A stretch of DNA of 64,000 bases from DASZHJ01 sp035581425 (GCA_035581425.1 DATJVP010000098.1:1-64000), one strand, 5' to 3'; counted from the first letter of the stretch, positions 33,385 through 41,624 are shown. Notes: generated from the letters alone by a model not told the origin. A program made the numbers and translations.

Positions 33385-34471
33385 GCAGCCCTCTATCTCG
33401 ATCGCCGGCCGCCGCATCGGTATGGGCGCGCCGCCCTACGTGATCGCGGAGCTCTCGGCCAATCACAACGGCAGCATCGCGCGCGCCTTCGCGATCATGG
33501 ATGCCGCGAAGGCCGCCGGCGCCGACGCGATCAAGCTGCAGACCTACACGCCCGACACGATCACCATCGATCACGACGGGCCCGGCTTCCGCATCGACGA
33601 AGGGCCCTGGCGCGGGCGCACGCTGCACTCGCTCTACCGCGAGGCGCACATGCCCTGGGAGTGGCACGAGCCGCTCTTCGCGCGCGGACGCGAACTCGGT
33701 CTCGCGGTCTTCAGCAGCGTCTTCGACGAGACCTCCGTCGACCTGTTGGAGCGCCTCGGCACGCCCGCCTACAAGATCGCCTCCTTCGAGGCGATCGACC
33801 TGCCGCTCATCGAGCGCGCGGCGCGGACGGGGAAGCCGCTCATCATCTCCACGGGAATGGCAAGCCTTGGCGAGGTCGCTGAGGCCGTAGCAGCCGCGCG
33901 CCGCGCGGGCTGCAAGGAGCTCGCACTTCTCTACTGTATCAGCGGCTATCCCACCCCTGCGGGCGAGGCCAATCTCGCGACGATCCCACACCTCGCGCAA
34001 GCCTTCGGCACGGTCGTCGGCCTTTCCGACCACACGCTCGGTGTCGGCGTCGCCGCTGCCGGCGTGGCGCTCGGCGCCGCGATCGTGGAAAAGCACGTGA
34101 CGCTCCGGCGGGCCGATGGCGGTCCCGACAGCGGCTTCTCGCTCGAGCCCCAGGAACTCATCGACCTCTGCCGCGCTTGCCGCGACGCGCAGGCGGCCGT
34201 GGGGTCCGTCCGCTACGGCGGCAAGCCCAGCGAGGCCACCAGTAAGCTCCATCGCAGATCGCTCTACGCTGTCGCGGACATCGCTCCCGGAGAGAGGCTC
34301 ACGGCGCGCAACCTGCGCTCGATCCGGCCCGGCTTTGGCCTGCCGCCGAAACACCTCCCGGAACTCCTCGGCCGGATCGCGGCACGCCCCATTCCCCGGG
34401 GAACGCCGATCGCCTGGAGCATGGTTACCGACACCGCGGTAGCCGCCTCCGGCGGGTTAACGGCGTCTTAA
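33377..34471 (+). CDS. pseI: pseudaminic acid synthase PseI
   Basis: PseI (364 residues) condenses the hexose intermediate with phosphoenolpyruvate to the nine-carbon pseudaminic acid. It is a NeuB-type TIM barrel: VIAELSANHNGSIARA, AIKLQTYTPDTIT, KIASFEAIDLPLI, ISTGMAS and LSDHTLG, with KHVTLRR, are family signatures. A C-terminal SAF domain follows (RSLYAVADIAPGERLTARNL). The last codon and stop lie inside a perfect CtrA box serving the next gene. Confidence 0.94.
   Translation: MSEQPSISIAGRRIGMGAPPYVIAELSANHNGSIARAFAIMDAAKAAGADAIKLQTYTPDTITIDHDGPGFRIDEGPWRGRTLHSLYREAHMPWEWHEPLFARGRELGLAVFSSVFDETSVDLLERLGTPAYKIASFEAIDLPLIERAARTGKPLIISTGMASLGEVAEAVAAARRAGCKELALLYCISGYPTPAGEANLATIPHLAQAFGTVVGLSDHTLGVGVAAAGVALGAAIVEKHVTLRRADGGPDSGFSLEPQELIDLCRACRDAQAAVGSVRYGGKPSEATSKLHRRSLYAVADIAPGERLTARNLRSIRPGFGLPPKHLPELLGRIAARPIPRGTPIAWSMVTDTAVAASGGLTAS
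34457..34471. promoter_or_regulatory. perfect CtrA box before the Cys/Trp-free gene
   Basis: TTAA-CGGCGTC-TTAA, which reads TTAA-N7-TTAAC on the minus strand, matches the CtrA consensus exactly. It spans the pseI stop codon and lies 49 bp upstream of the GTG at 34520, a spacing like the other CtrA boxes here. Confidence 0.6.
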
Positions 34472-34519
34472 AGAAGCCGGCGCAGACTGGCCGTTCGTCT
34501 CGAAGCAGGAAGACCCCTC

Positions 34520-35353
34520 GTGTCCAGCCTCACCACCGGCGTCGTCGATATCATGAACGTGCTCACGCAGAGCGCGCTCGACAACGCCGCCAAACTCGCG
34601 CAGTACCGCTTCGGGCTGGTGCAGCAGCGCCTGCAGGACCAGTTCAACCAGAAGGTCGCGGCCTTGAAGGCGCAGACGACCGATACGGCCGTCACGAATT
34701 TCCTGCAGGTGCAGATCAGCGCCGCGGCGGCTCAGAAGGCGCGGTTTACGAGCCTGCAGTCGCAATCGGGCGCCAACGCGAATGTGCTGAGCGACCTTCA
34801 GCAGCAGATTACGGCATTGCAGGCGGCAGCCACCGCGGGCGACTCCGCCGGTTTCGACGATGCGCTCTCCGATGCCAACGCCGACGTTTCCCAGCTCGTG
34901 GTCATCCCCCCGGATCCGGCGATGCAGCCCGACGGCGTCGCACAGCTCAAGACGAACGGCCTCGCGATCAAGTCGAGCTCTGCATACGACCTCGGCACGC
35001 CCGAAGGTCAGGCAGCCGCGCTCGCCGATCTCGCGACCGCACAGAACCAGATCGCGCAGATCTACGTGGCAACGACCGGCAACCAGACCGTGGCTGGCAC
35101 CTCGGCGCAAGCCGCCGAAGGACAGCGGTCCACGCTCAACGACAAGCTCCAGGACATCGAGTTCAACGACCAGACGCAGGTGGCGCTGCAGACGCTCCAG
35201 CTCAAGCAGCAGTTCCAGACACAGGTCCACCTGATCGAGCTGAGCTTCGCCAATAGCACGAACGCCGCCACCTCCCTGCAGCAGCAGCAGCTCGCGCAGC
35301 AGCAGATTTTCGGTCCCCCGACGCCGGGAACGATCTTCTCGCTCTTCGCCTGA
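34520..35353 (+). CDS. unrecognised Cys/Trp-free, Gln-rich protein of the flagellin glycosylation locus
   Basis: A 277-residue protein I do not recognise. It has no Cys and no Trp, is rich in Ala, Gln, Ser, Thr and Asn, and is predicted helical with coiled-coil stretches (LVQQRLQDQFNQKVAALKAQ; LQTLQLKQQFQTQVHLIELS). This composition resembles exported flagellar axial proteins such as flagellin or FlgL. There is no signal peptide, as expected for type III substrates. It starts at a GTG after AGGAAG, just downstream of a perfect CtrA box, between pseI and the Maf glycosyltransferase with which it is convergent. A secreted flagellar component or flagellin-associated factor is an inference. Confidence 0.6.
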   Translation: MSSLTTGVVDIMNVLTQSALDNAAKLAQYRFGLVQQRLQDQFNQKVAALKAQTTDTAVTNFLQVQISAAAAQKARFTSLQSQSGANANVLSDLQQQITALQAAATAGDSAGFDDALSDANADVSQLVVIPPDPAMQPDGVAQLKTNGLAIKSSSAYDLGTPEGQAAALADLATAQNQIAQIYVATTGNQTVAGTSAQAAEGQRSTLNDKLQDIEFNDQTQVALQTLQLKQQFQTQVHLIELSFANSTNAATSLQQQQLAQQQIFGPPTPGTIFSLFA

Positions 35354-35364
35354 GTTCTCAGGCG
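35347..35364. terminator. palindrome spanning two convergent stop codons
   Basis: CGCCTGAG-TT-CTCAGGCG is a perfect 8-bp inverted repeat. It contains the TGA of the plus-strand gene and the TGA of the minus-strand maf gene. It may act as a bidirectional transcription end, although no T tract is present. Confidence 0.4.
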
Positions 35365-37301
35365 GCGGAGGCGGTGGCGGCGCTTGCGAGGCCCTCAAAG
35401 AGCGCGATCGTCTCCCGCTCCATCTCCGCGAGGATCGCGCGCATCTCCCGCATGAAGATCGCGAAGAGCGTCTGCCGGAACTCGCCCTCGGCGACGCGAT
35501 AGCCGTAGAACATCGCGATACGCGGCAGCGCGAAGAGCGTGCCGCTCATCATGGAATCCGCGCCCTCGAAATCCCGATCGGCGGTTGCGAGGAATTCCTT
35601 CACGGCGGCGTAGACGCCGCCGAAATCGGCCTCCTCCGGCTCGAACACCTCCAGGACCGCCGCAAGCGAGCGGTAGAGGGCGCGCGTCTCCGCGACGAAG
35701 CCCGCGAAGTCGCGCTGGCGCAAGATCTCGAAGGGGCGGAAGCGCGGCATGGAGGCACGGAGCGCTTCGAAGAGCTCCGCGCGATCGACCGGCGGCGTCG
35801 CGATCTCGACCGCTTCCGGCACGACGGGCCGTGCGCCCGGGATGATCGCGCCGTCGCTGGTATTGAGGGGTGCGAGGCCGTAGACGTGGATGGCCTCGCC
35901 GAGCATCCGGCGGCAAGCGTCGTAGACCCAATCCGTGAGCGCGATGCCGCCGAAATTCGCCTCGACTTCCAGCGGGTTCTTAGCGCGTTTGTCCGCGCTC
36001 TCCTTGTAGATGCCGACCTCACCGTAGACGGTGCCGCTGGCGTGATGGCCGCCGCCGGCGCGGAAGCCGCAATCGGTGCCGAAGAAAACGAATTTCGTGA
36101 AGCCCAGCATGATCGCGGAGGCGAAGGCGGTGTTGACGCAGGTGGGTGCTGCGCCCGAGAGCGTCTTGAAATCCTTGCCCAGGAGCTTCGTCGAGCTCAC
36201 GGAGTCACGGAAGAAGAAGAAGGTCTCCGCGAACATCGGCGGCACCCGCGGATCGACCGTCGCGGACGCGATGAGCTTGATGCGCGAGAGGTCGCCGTGC
36301 TCGGCGGCCTTGCCCAGCACCTCCACCACCTCCGGCACGTTCTCGAGCTCGCAATGGAAATCGGGAACGATGCCGTTCCGCAGCAGCGGCTTCAGCGATG
36401 TCCCGCCGGAGAACAGCACCACGCGATCGCGGATGCGCTTCAGCGTCTCGATGGATTCGTCGAGGGAGGGACCTGCTCCGACAATGACGGCGGTCTCGGG
36501 ACGCTCGAGCCGCGGCCTCCCTTCGAGGAGCCCGAAGGACCGCGCGGCGAAATTCGCGACCGCATTCGACATCATGCGGATTTCGTCCTCGAAGAAGCCG
36601 CGGTTGACGAAGGCGAATTGCACCGCCTCGTGCAGCTTGGTGCGTGCCTCGACGAAGGACCAATGCGGGTAGTGTGCGAAGACCCAGGCGCCATCGACGA
36701 AGGGAACGCCGTGTCGCGAGATCTCCGCGACGATCGCGCCGACCATACGGTCGGGCTCGCTCTCATTGACGATCCGGATCCCGCCGCCCGCGGCATCCGC
36801 GGCAGCGAGGAACTCCGACCAGTCGAGTGCACCCAGGGAATGCCGAATGAACTCGAGCGACGGCTCGACCAAGACGACCCATCGCGCCTTGGTCTCGCGC
36901 AGAAGCCGCGGCAAATGGTGGCCGAGGCCGATGCCGAAAACCACAAGGAAGGTGGAATTGCCGGTGGGATGACGATCGATCTCGTCGAGGCCGCGATTGC
37001 CGAGCTCTTCCTTGATCGCGTCGACCATGCGCACGCAGACCTCGCTGACGAGCCCCGCTGCGCCGGGTTGCTCCATGTAGAGCCGCAGCGGCTTGCGCAT
37101 GAAGGCCGTCACTTGGTCGGCGGCGAAGCTCCGGGCATCGCCGCCATAGACGCGCTTTTCGCCGACGAGGATATCGACCGCAACGCCCTGCTCCGAGACG
37201 ATCTCCGCAACCGGAGCATCGAGCGCGTCGAGCCGTGCGGCGATCTCGGGAAAGCGCTGCGCAAATGCCGCGCGCGAGCGCGCCGCGATTGCGTCGCTCA
37301 C
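35358..37301 (-). CDS. Maf-type flagellin nonulosonate glycosyltransferase
   Basis: A 647-residue protein of the motility accessory factor (Maf, DUF115/MptE-like) family, which transfers pseudaminic or related acid to flagellin Ser/Thr. The central domain shows VFGIGLGHHLPRLL and, later, AVIVGAGPSLDESIETLKRI with DFHCELENVPEVVE, typical of the family, and GTDCGFRAGGGHHASGTVY. It is coupled (ATGA) to the upstream TPR glycosyltransferase gene and is the last gene of the flagellin-flbT-flaF cluster. It would use the product of the convergent pse operon. Confidence 0.88.
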   Translation of the reverse strand: MSDAIAARSRAAFAQRFPEIAARLDALDAPVAEIVSEQGVAVDILVGEKRVYGGDARSFAADQVTAFMRKPLRLYMEQPGAAGLVSEVCVRMVDAIKEELGNRGLDEIDRHPTGNSTFLVVFGIGLGHHLPRLLRETKARWVVLVEPSLEFIRHSLGALDWSEFLAAADAAGGGIRIVNESEPDRMVGAIVAEISRHGVPFVDGAWVFAHYPHWSFVEARTKLHEAVQFAFVNRGFFEDEIRMMSNAVANFAARSFGLLEGRPRLERPETAVIVGAGPSLDESIETLKRIRDRVVLFSGGTSLKPLLRNGIVPDFHCELENVPEVVEVLGKAAEHGDLSRIKLIASATVDPRVPPMFAETFFFFRDSVSSTKLLGKDFKTLSGAAPTCVNTAFASAIMLGFTKFVFFGTDCGFRAGGGHHASGTVYGEVGIYKESADKRAKNPLEVEANFGGIALTDWVYDACRRMLGEAIHVYGLAPLNTSDGAIIPGARPVVPEAVEIATPPVDRAELFEALRASMPRFRPFEILRQRDFAGFVAETRALYRSLAAVLEVFEPEEADFGGVYAAVKEFLATADRDFEGADSMMSGTLFALPRIAMFYGYRVAEGEFRQTLFAIFMREMRAILAEMERETIALFEGLASAATASAA

Positions 37302-39142
37302 GACGGGCTATCCGAGGCGAGACGGGCGAGGACCTCCGACTCCAGGCGCTCGGCGGTCGTCAGCGCAGAGGACCGCCCGTCCTCGGCGGCGCGCGCGACA
37401 TCGGCGGCGTTGCGCAAGCGCGTGCTCTCGGAATCCAGCAGACCGAGGGCGATCGAGACGTAGTCCGCCTCGTCGGCGGCGACGAGGCTGTCGCCGAGAC
37501 CGTGCGCGCGCATCAACTCGCCATAAGGCTCCGCCGGTGCGGCGCTCGTCATGGCGACCGCGGGGACGCCACAGGCGATTGCCTCCGCAGCGGCGCGCGG
37601 CGTGAGGCCGCGAACGGGCAACAGCGCGACGTCGACGGCAGCGTAGAATTCCTCGGGCGTCGCCGCATCGACGACGAAGACCCGCGCCGCAAGCTCGCGG
37701 CCGAAGCGATCGATCAGGCGGTCGATGTTTGCGCCGGGCCCCATGTCGTTGCAGCGCAGGACGAGTGTCGCCTCCGGTGCGGCGGAGAGCACCGCAGACC
37801 AGAGCCGCACCGTGCGCGCGTCGAGCTGCCGCATCCAGATATCGGCCCCGAGGCGCGGCGTCGGGGAGGGCTTGCGCTGGAGCGGCCGGCTCCAATCCCG
37901 GATCAGCGGATAGTCGGCAGGCGCGAGCTTCGCCTCGAAGAATACCGGCTCGAAGCCCGGAGGATTCCCGAGCCAGGCCACGCGGACGGGGCCGGAGAGC
38001 CGGCCGAGCGCAAGCAGATCGGTCGGAGAGCTGCCGCCTGTGCAGTCGACGACAGCGTGCAGCCCTTCGTTCCGCAGAATGCGCGCGAGGGTCGCGGGAT
38101 CGAGACCGGAGACGTCGCGCCAGCGCTCGAAAGCGCCGCTCAATCCTGCGTTCTCCGGCCAGCTTTGCGCCCCGATGCCGAAGCCCAGAACGGACACCCG
38201 GGAGCGATCGTGCGCGCTCGCAACTGCGTGCACCGCAGCGGCATCGCGGGGATCCGGAAGCCGCGAGAGGAGGTAGCCGATGACGAGCTTTCCCGCGGGA
38301 AGCGCGCGAGGCGCGTGCCGGCTCGGGGGTGAAAATTTCTGCGCCCAGGCCGCCGCACGCACCGCAATCTCACTCGCGTCTGCGCCGACCCAGGGTGCGT
38401 CCGCGAGATGCGCCGTGACGATTGCGGCATCATCGGGCGCGAGTGCGCAGGCGGCGTCGTGGCTCTGCCGCGCCGCAGCGCCTTCGCCCACGGCCGCGAG
38501 CGCACGCCCCTTGAGGCTCAGCATCGCCGCGGTGGCATCGGGCGCCTCGGCCGCGGGACGCAGCGTCTCCACGGCGGCGGCGGCGGCACCCAAGCGCAGC
38601 AGCGTCTCGCCCAGGAATTGCCGAGCCTCTCCGTCGCCGGGGTTGAGCGATAGGTGCTGGCGGCCGAGGTCCGCCGCTTCCGCGATGCGCCCGCTCGAGA
38701 CGAGCATCCGCGCCCGCGCGAAGAGCGGCTTCTCGCGGATCGAGAGAAAGGCCTTGCCGAAGGAGGGAAAGAAATCCGGCACGAGCGCCGCGAGCTCCGG
38801 GACGACGCCCAACGCCGTCGACATCTTCCCGAAATAGAGGCTCTCGGAGAGATTGCCGGCCTGCGCGTAAAGCGAGGCCACGATCTCGGCGACGGTGCCG
38901 TTCATAGGCTCGTGCTCATGGCACTGACGCAGGATGGTCAGCGCCTGCTCGAGCTCGCCGAGCCGCCAGGCAACGAGGCCGAGCATGAAATGCAGACGGA
39001 GGGACTCAGGCTCGCTCTCGCTCGCCTCGCGGAGCGAGCGGACGGAACCGGCGGCATCGCCCGCTGCGAGCTGGCGCGCGGCTTCGGCGACGAGATCCTT
39101 CGTCCGGGGCCGCCGGAGTTCGTCCGCGGAATCGGCGGTCAT
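37298..39142 (-). CDS. TPR-containing O-GlcNAc-transferase-like glycosyltransferase
   Basis: A 614-residue protein with TPR repeats in the first 240 residues (LRLHFMLGLVAWRLGELEQAL; RQFLGETLLRLGAAAAAVETL) and a C-terminal GT-B domain of the OGT/SPINDLY type: KLVIGYLLSRLPDPRDAAAV, VVDCTGGSSPTDLLALGRL, VRVAWLGNPPG and the nucleotide-binding LTPRAAAEAIACGVPAVAMT. Such enzymes glycosylate proteins, here probably flagellin or a flagellar protein. It lies between flaF and the Maf gene, so the locus encodes two candidate flagellin glycosyltransferases. Confidence 0.82.
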   Translation of the reverse strand: MTADSADELRRPRTKDLVAEAARQLAAGDAAGSVRSLREASESEPESLRLHFMLGLVAWRLGELEQALTILRQCHEHEPMNGTVAEIVASLYAQAGNLSESLYFGKMSTALGVVPELAALVPDFFPSFGKAFLSIREKPLFARARMLVSSGRIAEAADLGRQHLSLNPGDGEARQFLGETLLRLGAAAAAVETLRPAAEAPDATAAMLSLKGRALAAVGEGAAARQSHDAACALAPDDAAIVTAHLADAPWVGADASEIAVRAAAWAQKFSPPSRHAPRALPAGKLVIGYLLSRLPDPRDAAAVHAVASAHDRSRVSVLGFGIGAQSWPENAGLSGAFERWRDVSGLDPATLARILRNEGLHAVVDCTGGSSPTDLLALGRLSGPVRVAWLGNPPGFEPVFFEAKLAPADYPLIRDWSRPLQRKPSPTPRLGADIWMRQLDARTVRLWSAVLSAAPEATLVLRCNDMGPGANIDRLIDRFGRELAARVFVVDAATPEEFYAAVDVALLPVRGLTPRAAAEAIACGVPAVAMTSAAPAEPYGELMRAHGLGDSLVAADEADYVSIALGLLDSESTRLRNAADVARAAEDGRSSALTTAERLESEVLARLASDSPS

Positions 39143-39153
39143 CTCGGCGAGGC

Positions 39154-39570
39154 CTAGGCGCTCTCTCGAATGGTGCCGACGGCCTGCACCGGACGCTGCG
39201 GCTGCTCCTGCGACGAGCGGGCGCCCGCGAGCAAGCCTTCGCCGATCTGCACGTTGATGTTGATGAGCGGCTCGACCCCAGCGGGATCGGGCTTCGCGAG
39301 CAGCTCCGCCGTGCGCTTGTCGATGAAATTCGCGAGGCCCAGGAGATTGCCGCGGATCGGCGAGGGCATCGTGCAGGCGGGATCGAGGAGGCTTGCCTGG
39401 AAGATGGTCCAGAGCCGCCAGTTCTGACGGAGCGCGGCGCGGAAGGGATCGACGGGGCCGCTCTTGGTGTGACTGAGCTCGCGCGCTGCTTCGAGCAACG
39501 CCCAGGCCTCGGTGCGAGCGGGGTTACCCGCCTGGGGCGTCGTCTGGTAGCTCCGTCCGGGGAAAGCCAT
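39154..39570 (-). CDS. flaF: flagellin synthesis regulator FlaF
   Basis: FlaF (138 residues) promotes flagellin synthesis or secretion in alphaproteobacteria and opposes FlbT. The conserved core is ARTEAWALLEAARELSHTKS, then ALRQNWRLWTIFQASLLD and IRGNLLGLANFIDKRTAELL. The ATG at 39570 follows AGGAGA at ideal spacing and lies 47 bp inside the flbT gene in another frame. Confidence 0.92.
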   Translation of the reverse strand: MAFPGRSYQTTPQAGNPARTEAWALLEAARELSHTKSGPVDPFRAALRQNWRLWTIFQASLLDPACTMPSPIRGNLLGLANFIDKRTAELLAKPDPAGVEPLININVQIGEGLLAGARSSQEQPQRPVQAVGTIRESA

Positions 39571-39946
39571 TCAGGATCTCCTGCTCGCGCCGGATCAGCT
39601 GTTTCGCTGTCTTCAGCGCTTGATAGAAGGCGCCTTCGTCGACCTGCCGGCGAATCTCACGAGTGAGCTCGCCAGTGCTCGGCGCTGCTGCTTCGAATTC
39701 TTCGATAAATTGATGAATTAGCGGTAAATAGGCCGCTTCCTTCGCGGGGAACAAATACCTGCACTGTATGGCGAAATAGATGCGGAGGGCGGGCGTATTG
39801 GCCCCCTCCTCGGTGACGATCTCCTTCTCGCGCAGGACCGCCGCAGTATTGTGGATGAGAAGCTTCGCGGCCGTGGCGGAGTTCTGGATCACCACGCCGT
39901 TGACGATCAGCCTCTCGTTCGGCTTCAGGTTGATGGCGAGCGGCAT
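39524..39946 (-). CDS. flbT: flagellin mRNA regulator FlbT
   Basis: FlbT (140 residues) binds the 5' leader of flagellin mRNA and lowers its translation when assembly stalls. MPLAINLKPNERLIVNGVVI is the family N-terminus, and IYFAIQCRYLFPAKEAAYLP plus LKTAKQLIRREQEIL are conserved. The ATG at 39946 follows GAGGAGA with about 8 bases; the frame is open to 39997. Its end overlaps flaF by 47 bp. It lies 126 bp downstream of flagellin, after a strong hairpin. Confidence 0.93.
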   Translation of the reverse strand: MPLAINLKPNERLIVNGVVIQNSATAAKLLIHNTAAVLREKEIVTEEGANTPALRIYFAIQCRYLFPAKEAAYLPLIHQFIEEFEAAAPSTGELTREIRRQVDEGAFYQALKTAKQLIRREQEILNGFPRTELPDDAPGG

Positions 39947-40028
39947 TCTACCGGTCTCCTCATGGTCGTAGTGAGGCGGGCGTTCTACACCGCTCATGCT
40001 TGCGGCCTGGTTAACCGAGGCCGCGAAC

Positions 40029-40048
40029 GGGCGGCCCGAAGGCCGCCC
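40029..40048 (-). terminator. strong hairpin after flagellin
   Basis: A perfect 8-bp GC-only inverted repeat GGGCGGCC / GGCCGCCC with a 4-base loop lies 25 bp beyond the flagellin stop. It has no T run. It may stabilise or end the abundant flagellin transcript before flbT. Confidence 0.5.
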
Positions 40049-40072
40049 GCCGTGGTAGTCAATGTGCTGCTA

Positions 40073-40936
40073 TTAACGGAAGAGGCGGAGAACCGCCTGC
40101 TCCGACTGCGTCGCGATCGAGAGAGACTGAATCGCGAGCTGCTGACGGGTCTGCAGAGTGACCAGGTTGGTGCTCTCCTGGTTGACGTCGGCGACCGTGA
40201 GCTTGCTGGCGCCGCCCTGGAGCGTCACGATGTACTGGCTCGTGAAGTCCAAGCGGGTCTGCAGGAAGGTCACGTTGCCGCCGATCGACTGCGCCGCAGA
40301 CTGGATCGTGTTGATCGCGTTCTGCAGGCTCTGGAACGCGTTGTCGAACACCGACGTCGCGTTGCTCACCGCGGAGAAGCCCTTGGTGACGAGGTTCTTC
40401 GCGGCGTTGCTCACCTTGCTGATGATGCCTGCCGTGACGACCTTGCTGTACAGCAGGTTCTGGCCGCTGATGGTCAGCTTGGACGCGGTCGCGTTGCTGA
40501 ACTGCAGCGTCAGAGACGACGTCGAGGAGTTCACCAGGTTGAGGCCCTGGTAGGACGCGTCGTTGAGCAACGTGTCGAACTGCTGCGCGAGCGTGCTGAA
40601 CTGCTTGGCCGAGGCCGCCCGCTGAGAGGAGGTCTCGGTCTTCGCGGCGTTCAGAATGCCCTGCAACTGCTGCAACACCGAGATCGCGCTCTGAGTGGCG
40701 TTGACCGCCGTCGTGAGCGAGGAGATGCCCTGATCGATCGAGTCCTTGCGGAGCGAGAGATCGTTGGCGCGGTTGTCCAGGCCTTGGGACTGGAAGAATT
40801 TCACCGCGTCGTCGAGAGCGCTCGCGACCTTGAGACCGGTCGCAAGGTGCGCCTGCGTGGTGTCGAGGTTGGCGTTGATGTTCTGCAACGCGAGCAGGTT
40901 CTGCTGCGTCGCGGTACCGAGGACGATGTCAGACAT
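40073..40936 (-). CDS. fliC: flagellin
   Basis: A 287-residue flagellin, the filament subunit. The N-terminal D0/D1 region reads SDIVLGTATQQNLLALQNIN and LATGLKVASALDDAVKFFQS, and the C-terminus QTRQQLAIQSLSIATQSEQA ends VLRLFR. The central variable part is very short, as in many alphaproteobacteria. No Cys is present. The ATG follows AAAGGAAC and a strong sigma-54 promoter at 41004, so it should be highly expressed late. It is the likely target of Maf and the TPR glycosyltransferase. Confidence 0.96.
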   Translation of the reverse strand: MSDIVLGTATQQNLLALQNINANLDTTQAHLATGLKVASALDDAVKFFQSQGLDNRANDLSLRKDSIDQGISSLTTAVNATQSAISVLQQLQGILNAAKTETSSQRAASAKQFSTLAQQFDTLLNDASYQGLNLVNSSTSSLTLQFSNATASKLTISGQNLLYSKVVTAGIISKVSNAAKNLVTKGFSAVSNATSVFDNAFQSLQNAINTIQSAAQSIGGNVTFLQTRLDFTSQYIVTLQGGASKLTVADVNQESTNLVTLQTRQQLAIQSLSIATQSEQAVLRLFR

Positions 40937-40994
40937 TTACTAGTTCCTTTCTGGGGGTTGAATGCGGACCGCTTTGCGATCCGGATGCGAGGCA

Positions 40995-41009
40995 GCAATT
41001 GCCGTGCCA
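40995..41009 (-). promoter_or_regulatory. sigma-54 promoter of flagellin
   Basis: On the minus strand TGGCAC-GGCAA-TTGC is an exact match to the sigma-54 -24/-12 consensus. It ends 58 bp upstream of the flagellin ATG. Confidence 0.82.
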
Positions 41010-41091
41010 TGGGGCGCGCTCGCGACGCCGCCCCGAAAACCCCGAAATTTCGCGTGTTCCGTGACGATCTCTGGGATCGCGATCGCACCCA

Positions 41092-41140
41092 CCGGCAAAA
41101 TCTGCCGGGTGCTCTTTGCCTAGCGGCAGGAAATTCCGGG
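41092..41140. promoter_or_regulatory. paired FlbD-type elements for flagellin
   Basis: Two near-palindromes with the shared core: CCGGCA-AAATC-TGCCGG (41092-41108) is exact, and GGCA-GGAAA-TTCC (41125-41137) has one mismatch. Their centres are 31 bp apart, about three helical turns, and 90-125 bp from the flagellin -24 element. The first can also form a hairpin after the flaG-like gene. Confidence 0.55.
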
Positions 41141-41166
41141 CGCCGAAGCGCCCGCGCGAGCCGAGC

Positions 41167-41493
41167 TTAGGCCTCGCTGTCGACGCGCTTGCCGCGCGCG
41201 AAGGCGACGGAGGCGCCGGCGATCGCGCGGATCGCGGTCTTGGGCGGCACCTGGAACACGACGAAGCCGGTGACGGGATCGCGCGATTCGATCATCACGC
41301 GATGCGTCTCGGGATCGAACTGCAGGGACAGCGGAAATGCCGGCGATTGGGCCGTTTCAGGGTAGGCAGAGCGTTCTCCGCCATCGTCCGCCGGCAGAGC
41401 AGCAGCCGCAGCGGCGGCGGCAGGACGCACCACCGCATCGCGGCTCGCCGGAGCGAGCGGCGTCGGTTGTGCGATGTCTGCATCTCCCGACAT
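41167..41493 (-). CDS. flaG: FlaG-like protein
   Basis: A 108-residue protein with a disordered Ala/Pro-rich N-terminal half and a C-terminal FlaG-type fold: LSLQFDPETHRVMIESRDPV followed by TGFVVFQVPPKTAIRAI, matching the FlaG pattern of two beta strands and a QIPP helix. FlaG affects filament length in other bacteria. The ATG at 41493 follows GAAGGTGAAGAG. It has its own sigma-54 promoter (41604) and is divergent from fliK. Confidence 0.7.
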   Translation of the reverse strand: MSGDADIAQPTPLAPASRDAVVRPAAAAAAAALPADDGGERSAYPETAQSPAFPLSLQFDPETHRVMIESRDPVTGFVVFQVPPKTAIRAIAGASVAFARGKRVDSEA

Positions 41494-41603
41494 GCGGTGC
41501 TCTTCACCTTCGTTTAACCATCGGCCTCGTCTTCGGCAAAGCGTCGCGCCGAGCGGCCCGAAGCCGGAGCCGCCTGCTCGGCGGCCCTTCGAGTAACCTC
41601 CTA

Positions 41604-41618
41604 GCAAGAAACGTGCCC
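41604..41618 (-). promoter_or_regulatory. sigma-54 promoter of flaG-like gene
   Basis: On the minus strand GGGCAC-GTTTC-TTGC matches the sigma-54 consensus with one mismatch and correct spacing. It is about 110 bp upstream of the ATG at 41493. Confidence 0.6.
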
Positions 41619-41624
41619 CCAGGA

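Noticed and set aside
40013..40018. GTTAAC upstream of flbT as a CtrA box
   Set aside because: The partner half-site is GCAA, two mismatches from consensus, and the sequence sits inside a hairpin loop downstream of flagellin.
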